A stretch of DNA of 64,000 nucleotides, taken from Streptomyces sp. NBC_00557. Its GTDB lineage: Bacteria > Actinomycetota > Actinomycetes > Streptomycetales > Streptomycetaceae. Shown here piece by piece: positions 61,900 through 64,000 of the stretch (within the stretch, counting starts at the first letter, position 1; every line of letters begins with the position of its first letter). The notes below the pieces were generated by a model. The model was not told where the DNA came from, ran no database searches, and saw nothing but the letters and a program-made list of their open reading frames with translations. The stretch spans positions 186,001 to 250,000 of the forward strand of contig NZ_CP107797.1 in assembly GCF_036345995.1 (NCBI RefSeq), in the 5' to 3' direction. Position numbers and translations under genes: made by a program.

Positions 61900-62199
61900 C
61901 TAGGGACCGTCCGCGGGTCGAATGCGGCGCGTCCTGCCTTGAGCTGGAGGAATGCTTCGCCCAGCGCTGCCTTGAGTCTGTTGATCTCGTAGAGGAGTTG
62001 CTGCTCACGTGGCGACTTCCCCCGGCCCGGCCTCCAGGTCGCGCTGTCCTGCGGCGATGAACTGGCGCCGCCAGTTGCCGATGGACTGTTCTGTGACATC
62101 GGCTTCCCCGGCTGCCTGCGACACCGTGGTCTGTCCAGACAGTACGGCGAGAAGCAGTTGAACCTTCTCGTCTGGCGGCATGGCCGGTGGACGAGGCAT
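61900..62199 (-). pseudogene. IS3-family orfA remnant
   Basis: ATG 62199 begins MPRPPAMPPDEKVQLLLAVL and an HTH (VSQAAGEADVTEQSIGNWRRQFI). The frame ends early at 62005, and the continuation (REQQLLYEINRLKAALGEAFLQLKAG) is in another frame, so it carries a frameshift. No orfB follows. Confidence 0.65.
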
Positions 62200-62510
62200 G
62201 TGCCTACTCCACCTCAGTAGCTCTTGCAACCGGGGCGCTGATGCGGCCGGTGCAGCCGTGTGTCGAGCAGGCTCGGACGGGAGTACAGCAGCGTCGCTGC
62301 GGTCCCCATGCGTAGCCCTCGTGTGCTCTCGACCGGCCAACCGACCTGGTCTGCATCAGCAGCTGCTCTCAACGATCAGACCACATTCGCACGCTAGTTG
62401 CGCACCCCATGAGTTCTACAGAGTGCAAGTATTGCCACCGACCATGTAGTTGCCTACTTGGAAAGTAGATGCCACTCTGGCAGCAACGCTTCTGCTGGAG
62501 GATGAACGTG
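62200..62510. other. 310-bp intergenic region, no gene seen
   Basis: AT-rich near 62370-62470, where the promoter of the following gene pair probably lies. No coding frame is supported. Confidence 0.45.
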
Positions 62511-62939
62511 ATGAACACGTACGACGACGCCCGTGCGGCGCTGGACGCGGCCGCTGCCGCACGAAGTGCCGCCCGCTCGCGTCCTGTCGCGGCATGGCAC
62601 CCGCCCTTCGTCGGACTCGGCTTCGCCATAGGGCTGTCCGCGCTTGGCCTGGCCGATGACCTGCACCCCTGGCAGTGGGTGATCCGCGCGGTCGCTCTCC
62701 TCCTGGTCGCCGCGGCCGTCGCCGTGCCTTTTGCGGCCGCGCGCCGAAGCGGCGTCATGGCCTGGTCGGCAGGTGCGGGCAAGGCCGACCGCTGGAAGAA
62801 CGGCGCTTCCATGTCACTTGTCGTGGTTGTCGCGCTGCTCGTCGACGCGGCAGCCGGCGGTCCCTGGTTCTTCGTCGTGCTGGGCTGTGGCCTCGGCGCG
62901 TCCGCCTGGATCCGCCTGGCCGGCGCACGCAAGGCGTGA
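62511..62939 (+). CDS. Small membrane protein of a regulator/membrane-protein pair
   Basis: A 142-residue protein from ATG 62511 (GGAGG 9 nt upstream). The N-terminal helix (NTYDDARAALDAAAAARSAA) is followed by two pairs of hydrophobic helices (PFVGLGFAIGLSALGL, WVIRAVALLLVAAAVAVPFAAA, MSLVVVVALLVDAAA, WFFVVLGCGLGASAW). The downstream gene starts 6 bp after its stop and encodes a winged-helix repressor. This pair is common in actinobacteria; its function is unknown. Confidence 0.78.
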   Translation: MNTYDDARAALDAAAAARSAARSRPVAAWHPPFVGLGFAIGLSALGLADDLHPWQWVIRAVALLLVAAAVAVPFAAARRSGVMAWSAGAGKADRWKNGASMSLVVVVALLVDAAAGGPWFFVVLGCGLGASAWIRLAGARKA

Positions 62940-62945
62940 GGACCG

Positions 62946-63278
62946 ATGTCAGGGAAGCTGCATGAGCAGATCCACCACCCCACGCGCCTGGCCATCGTCG
63001 CCTTCCTCTCCGGCTGCATAGAGGCCGAGTTCAAGGCGGTCCAGGAGTGCTGCGGTGCGTCAGCGGCTACGCTGTCAAAGCTGGTCACAGCGCTGGAAAG
63101 TGCCGGGTACGTGCGGGTGCGCAAGGGATACCTCGGCAGGCGACCACGTACGTGGCTCTCTTTGACGCCCGACGGCAGGAAGGCTCTGGAAGAGCACCTT
63201 GCCGCGTTGAACGCGCTGGTGAACACAAGTGTCGAACAGGGCCGGCGGCACGGCACGGCCGCCACGCCCGACACCTGA
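62946..63278 (+). CDS. Winged-helix regulator (HTH_27/MarR-like)
   Basis: A 110-residue regulator: LHEQIHHPTRLAIVAFLSGCIEAEFKAVQECCGASAATLSKLVTALESAGYVRVRKGYLGRRPRTWLSLTPDGRKALEEHL. The winged helix fills almost the whole protein. It is cotranscribed with the small membrane protein and probably represses that pair. Confidence 0.85.
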   Translation: MSGKLHEQIHHPTRLAIVAFLSGCIEAEFKAVQECCGASAATLSKLVTALESAGYVRVRKGYLGRRPRTWLSLTPDGRKALEEHLAALNALVNTSVEQGRRHGTAATPDT

Positions 63279-63283
63279 AAACG

Positions 63284-63323
63284 CCGGTAGGTGCCCCGTC
63301 CTGTACACGGGGGCACCTACCGG
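63284..63323 (+). terminator. Hairpin terminator
   Basis: A perfect 14-bp stem (CCGGTAGGTGCCCC/GGGGCACCTACCGG) with a 12-nt loop, starting 5 bp after the regulator stop. Confidence 0.75.
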
Positions 63324-63381
63324 TTCGCCCGGCTCGCAGGCGGGGGCGTCACACAGGGGATATGTGACAGGCTTCGTTCCG

Positions 63382-63645
63382 TCACTTCGCGATGCCCGGA
63401 CGCCCGGCGCGGAGTCCGTTGATGGACGGCGCCGTGGTGTGTGCGGGCGAGGCGGCGGTCACGCGGTCCGCGTGCTTGCCGTCGTACAGCGCCGCATCGG
63501 CGGCCCGTTGCCGCACTGCCAGGTCGCGGGAGCCGACCGTGCGCGGAGTCGCCGCGCCGACCGAGACGGCGACGTCGACGGTGCGGCCGTCGTCCAGGAC
63601 GACCGGGGCGGGGAGCATGCGGAAGGAAGGACGGCTGGGGGAGCG
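63382..63645 (-). pseudogene. GGDEF-domain (diguanylate cyclase) C-terminal fragment
   Basis: LDDGRTVDVAVSVGAATP, then AADAALYDGKHADR, is the C-terminal end of a GGDEF domain. The N-terminal part with the GGDEF motif is missing and is replaced by unrelated sequence that runs into repeat copy B. Confidence 0.65.
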
Positions 63646-63716
63646 AGCCCTCATCCTTCCACTCCGGCGGACCACCTGACGGAGCTGCCCGACAGTCCCT
63701 CCTGGGGCGTCCCAGG

Positions 63717-63823
63717 GATCGTCCCTCATGCACGCCATGTCAATGAGGGACGATCCGCAGGCCGTACGGTCTGCCGGCAGGGCCGTGTCCCCGGTGGGTG
63801 CGGTGACCGGTTGGGCCCCATCT
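63717..63823. repeat. Dispersed repeat R, copy B (left end only)
   Basis: Near-identical to 58521-58625. It starts with a perfect 13-bp inverted repeat (GATCGTCCCTCAT at 63717-63729 and ATGAGGGACGATC at 63743-63755). It sits exactly between the GGDEF fragment and a DUF402 fragment, which suggests a recombination point. Confidence 0.7.
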
Positions 63824-63827
63824 CACC

Positions 63828-64000
63828 GTGGACCTGGTCGTCGCCCCGGACCTGAGCAGCTGGCAGTGGAAGGACGAAGACGAGTACGCGCACGTGCGGC
63901 GGCTCGGCATCGTCACCGACACCGAGCACCAGGCCGTGGACGCCGCCCGCGACGAAGTCCTCGCGATGCTCGCCGAACGCTTGGGGCCCTTCGCCGACGC
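63828..64000 (+). pseudogene. DUF402-domain C-terminal fragment, cut by the repeat and by the window end
   Basis: VDLVVAPDLSSWQWKDEDEY, then RRLGIVTDTEHQAVDAARDEVLAMLAERLGPFAD, is the C-terminal block of DUF402 (nucleoside phosphatase-like) proteins. The N-terminal part is absent: coding homology begins right at the end of repeat copy B. Confidence 0.7.

Overview
The window is high-GC actinobacterial DNA with dense, translationally coupled genes, GTG/TTG starts, StrR-, MocR- and LuxR-type regulators, many XRE proteins and IS debris. It fits an accessory region of a Streptomyces chromosome. The left edge (1-2959) is the end of a pentalenolactone-type locus: a cytochrome P450 with the residues that mark pentalenolactone synthase (Met77, Met81, Phe232), a GAPDH of the self-resistance type, and a divergent MarR regulator.

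From 3 to 17 kb there is a mosaic of small secreted proteins, a tRNA-like remnant, an IS3-type transposase lacking catalytic residues, an XRE - ECF sigma - unknown operon, and a candidate peptide system. That system has two 70-residue paralogous peptides (6127-6339 and 13630-13841). Each has its own terminator and the same tandem 17-bp inverted-repeat operator. The second peptide is followed by a membrane M50 protease with an N-terminal PqqD/RRE-like domain and by a secreted partner.

From 17.5 to 55.5 kb lies a large biosynthetic gene cluster in two halves. The left half (17.5-30.7 kb) looks like a ribosomal-peptide locus: MFS exporter, S9 peptidase, carbamoyltransferase, JmjC/cupin oxygenase, DinB-like protein, a 27-codon peptide gene, a second JmjC oxygenase, M13 peptidase, M20/carbamoylase-type hydrolase and a LOG protein. 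The right half (30.8-55.5 kb) carries the regulators (LuxR-type, StrR-type, MocR-type) and a non-modular NRPS-PKS: a KS with a dead in-cis AT, a type II thioesterase, a complete aminomalonyl-ACP cassette (seryl-ACP ligase, ACP, two dehydrogenases), a discrete AT, an MFS exporter, free C, PCP and A domains, an LLM monooxygenase, a methyltransferase, an A-PCP protein, a second C domain, an M1 peptidase and a phosphopantetheinyl transferase. Two sites closely matching the StrR-type operator lie upstream of the S9 peptidase and of the 27-codon peptide, while the StrR-type regulator gene is in the NRPS-PKS half. This suggests that the two halves form one regulon. I do not recognise the product.

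From 55.5 to 64 kb the DNA is decayed: a P450 fragment, a frameshifted MFS gene, a pyroglutamyl-peptidase fragment abutting a GDSL-hydrolase fragment, a GGDEF fragment, an IS3 orfA remnant, a DUF402 fragment and copies of a dispersed non-coding repeat. A few intact genes remain (DHFR-like reductase, membrane protein, small membrane protein with a winged-helix regulator). All assignments come from reading the sequence; no database search was run.
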